7,637 nucleotides of DNA from CAZMVY01 sp964617875 (GTDB lineage: Bacteria; Planctomycetota; Phycisphaerae; UBA1845; PWPN01). The position numbers were made by a program, and so were the translations under genes. Below the pieces are notes generated by a model. It was not told the DNA's origin. It worked only from the letters and a program-made list of their open reading frames with translations, and searched no databases. The stretch is taken from NCBI GenBank assembly GCA_964617875.1, contig CAZUAI010000137.1, positions 1 through 7,637 on the forward strand, written 5' to 3'. Positions 6,545 through 7,637 of this stretch are shown piece after piece (within the stretch, counting starts at the first letter, position 1; each line of letters opens with the position of its first letter).

Positions 6545-6558
6545 CCCCATTTCGGGAA

Positions 6559-7637
6559 TCACACGCCCCCCTGTGTGCCGATCTGCCTGGCCCAGCTCGC
6601 CTTAACGACGGCCTCCCAGTTGTACACGCGTGCCGGTGCGTCGTTCCAGTTGTCGAGTACGACGACCCACTCGTCCCATAACGCCGGCGCCTCGCCTCTT
6701 GGTTTCAGGACACAGACCTGGTGGTAGAAGAACACACCGGCCCAGAAGGACGCGTATTGCGGCGTGAACGGGAAGATGTGCCAATTGCCGTCGTGGTCCT
6801 GCCAACGGTGCTTCTTGTACCACAGCATCGGAATGCCCAGTCCGGTGTAGTCCGGTGTCGAGTGTAGATGCCTGATGGCCTTGCCCTCCTGCGTCTCGAC
6901 CCAGGCGATGGTCTTCGCAGCCGACTTGCCGCAGGCGGCGTCGTACAGGCCGTGCCCCGCCGTTCCGTGGTCGGACGCGAACCGATCGGCGAGATACGGG
7001 GCGGAGTCGAAAATGCCACCGTAGCGCCGCAGAACCCACCCCAGCGTGCCGGGCGTGACCCTCTGCGAATAGGTCTTGACCGCTCTGGCGAGGGCGGAAG
7101 TGCCGGTCCAGAGTAGGATTCCGATGAAGATCATCGTCAGGATCAGCGTGATAGCGATCGTGCATACGACCGACATCAGCGTGGGGATGGCCAAGTGGCC
7201 GCTCGGATCCAGATTGTTGACCGGATCGTTGTGGCAGTAGACGTACTTGTGCAGGGTTTGCGGATCATAGATGTTGCCCTGCCAGTCGTCCATGGAGACG
7301 AAGCGGCCCGCGTCGGCGTTGTAGTACCGCGCGCGGAGGTAGTAGAAGCCGACATTCGCATCGAACGCCTCGCCGCTGAAGAGGAAGCTGTTGGACGTTG
7401 TGCCGGTCCGACCGAGCAGGACGCCGAATGCGTCGTATGTGTAGGTGTCCGTTGCTGCTCCGGCGGCGTTGCTCATCGCACGCGTCGACATCTGGCCGTC
7501 GTAATGGTAATAGCGGGTGCCGGCGCCCGGCCGCTTCATGCTGATGCGCTCGTCGCCGTAGACGTACGACACCGTTGCCGCACCGGTCCGCTCCTCGATC
7601 ACCTGGGCGTAGGGCAGGGTCGAGTCCACGAGGTAAT
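6559..7637 (-). CDS. RHS-repeat protein, C-terminal part with membrane helix and unknown tip domain (partial)
   Basis: This is the C-terminal part of an RHS/YD-repeat protein; its start lies beyond the right edge. The frame stays open there, and the residues reading in from the edge (YLVDSTLPYAQVIEE) match an RHS core interior, so the GTG at 7629 is not a real start. Numbering from that codon, residues 1-145 show YVYGD, YHYDGQ, YTYDAFGVLLG (63-73), FLFSGEAFD, GFYYLRARYYNADAGRF (94-110), LHKYVYCHNDPVNNLDPSGH. This is the standard RHS-associated core that forms a beta-barrel shell. A hydrophobic span follows (about 148-175), then a ~170-residue tip (186-356) I cannot assign. In known RHS effectors the shell holds and releases a variable C-terminal toxin after the DPxG motif. 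That would make this tip a toxin candidate, but a membrane helix before it is not typical of injected toxins. No immunity gene is evident downstream. The tip is rich in Trp, His and Tyr. Confidence 0.94.
   Translation of the reverse strand, partial: YLVDSTLPYAQVIEERTGAATVSYVYGDERISMKRPGAGTRYYHYDGQMSTRAMSNAAGAATDTYTYDAFGVLLGRTGTTSNSFLFSGEAFDANVGFYYLRARYYNADAGRFVSMDDWQGNIYDPQTLHKYVYCHNDPVNNLDPSGHLAIPTLMSVVCTIAITLILTMIFIGILLWTGTSALARAVKTYSQRVTPGTLGWVLRRYGGIFDSAPYLADRFASDHGTAGHGLYDAACGKSAAKTIAWVETQEGKAIRHLHSTPDYTGLGIPMLWYKKHRWQDHDGNWHIFPFTPQYASFWAGVFFYHQVCVLKPRGEAPALWDEWVVVLDNWNDAPARVYNWEAVVKASWARQIGTQGGV
6562..7194 (-). other. Variable region of the RHS protein: membrane helix plus unrecognised tip domain
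   Basis: This is the part of the RHS protein after DPSGH. It opens with a strongly hydrophobic helix (about 7105-7188, ending with the basic ARAVK). The tip domain contains SDHGTAGHGLYDAACGKSAA, IRHLHSTPDYTGLGIP, WYKKHRWQDHDGNWHIFP and a C-terminal segment with several Trp. Several His, Asp and one Cys (H221, H226, C233, H254, H256, D278, D280, H284, counted from the GTG at 7629) could serve in catalysis or metal binding, but no known nuclease, ADP-ribosyltransferase or deaminase motif is evident. RHS tips are exchanged between strains, so this is the part most likely to differ from the shell in its relatives. Confidence 0.6.

Larger units (their letters stand above)
6174..6558. other. Convergent gap between the GT-C/TPR gene and the RHS gene
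   Basis: This 385-base region separates two genes that are read towards each other. It contains a possible gene remnant on the minus strand (about 6200-6399) and a bulged hairpin next to the RHS stop (6519-6544). There is also a small direct repeat ATTCCATT (6491-6498 and 6502-6509). The plus-strand open frame from 6170 to 6478 has a Gly/Ala/Arg-rich translation without motifs and begins on top of the preceding stop, so I do not call it. The right half is visibly less GC-rich than the flanking genes. Confidence 0.5.

Noticed and set aside
7627..7629. A GTG that could start the RHS protein inside the window.
   Set aside because: The frame stays open to the edge and the residues before it (YLV) continue the RHS core pattern; real RHS proteins are far longer, so the gene is simply cut by the window.

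Overview
The window is GC-rich DNA (roughly two-thirds G+C by eye) carrying three complete protein genes and one partial one. The mix is two exported proteins with Pro/Ala-rich or Glu/Lys-rich linkers, a large TMTC-type multi-span membrane protein with TPRs, and an RHS/YD-repeat protein. Together with the codon use this suggests a bacterium of the Planctomycetes or a close PVC relative. That assignment is an inference from style; there is no rRNA or marker gene here to prove it.

Left part (57-3205, minus strand): two separately promoted genes for exported proteins. The upstream one (1280-3205) encodes a 641-residue signal-peptide protein whose two halves look distantly related. It is followed by an intergenic gap holding a strong 11-bp hairpin. 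Next comes a promoter-like pair, and then a 352-residue exported protein (57-1115) with two copies of an approximately 80-residue domain joined by Pro/Ala/Thr-rich linkers. Both start codons have a good Shine-Dalgarno sequence, and both have a -35/-10 pair with 17-bp spacing about 30-35 bases upstream of the start codon.

Middle (3206-3707): a divergent intergenic region of about 500 bp with a promoter at each end. The right-hand promoter candidate lies so close to the ATG of the next gene that the mRNA may be leaderless. Nothing else convincing is encoded there.

Right-centre (3708-6173, plus strand): an 821-residue membrane protein. Its N-terminal ~470 residues match the TMTC-like GT-C glycosyltransferase architecture. 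Its C-terminal ~310 residues are nine uninterrupted 34-residue TPRs. It is probably a protein O-glycosylation or surface-assembly enzyme.

Right edge (6559-7637, minus strand, cut by the window end): the C-terminal end of an RHS-repeat protein. It contains the RHS-associated core ending in DPSGH, then a transmembrane helix and an unrecognised ~170-residue tip domain. The 385-bp convergent gap between the TPR gene and the RHS gene has no convincing intact gene. It does contain a short minus-strand stretch resembling the start of a secreted jelly-roll (carbohydrate-binding-like) module, possibly debris from another surface protein.

Functionally all four products are predicted to act at or outside the membrane, but nothing in the layout ties them into one operon or pathway. 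I see no mobile element, CRISPR array, tRNA or rRNA, and no clear multi-gene novel system. The best leads are the RHS tip domain, the two internally duplicated exported proteins, and the possibly leaderless GT-C/TPR gene.
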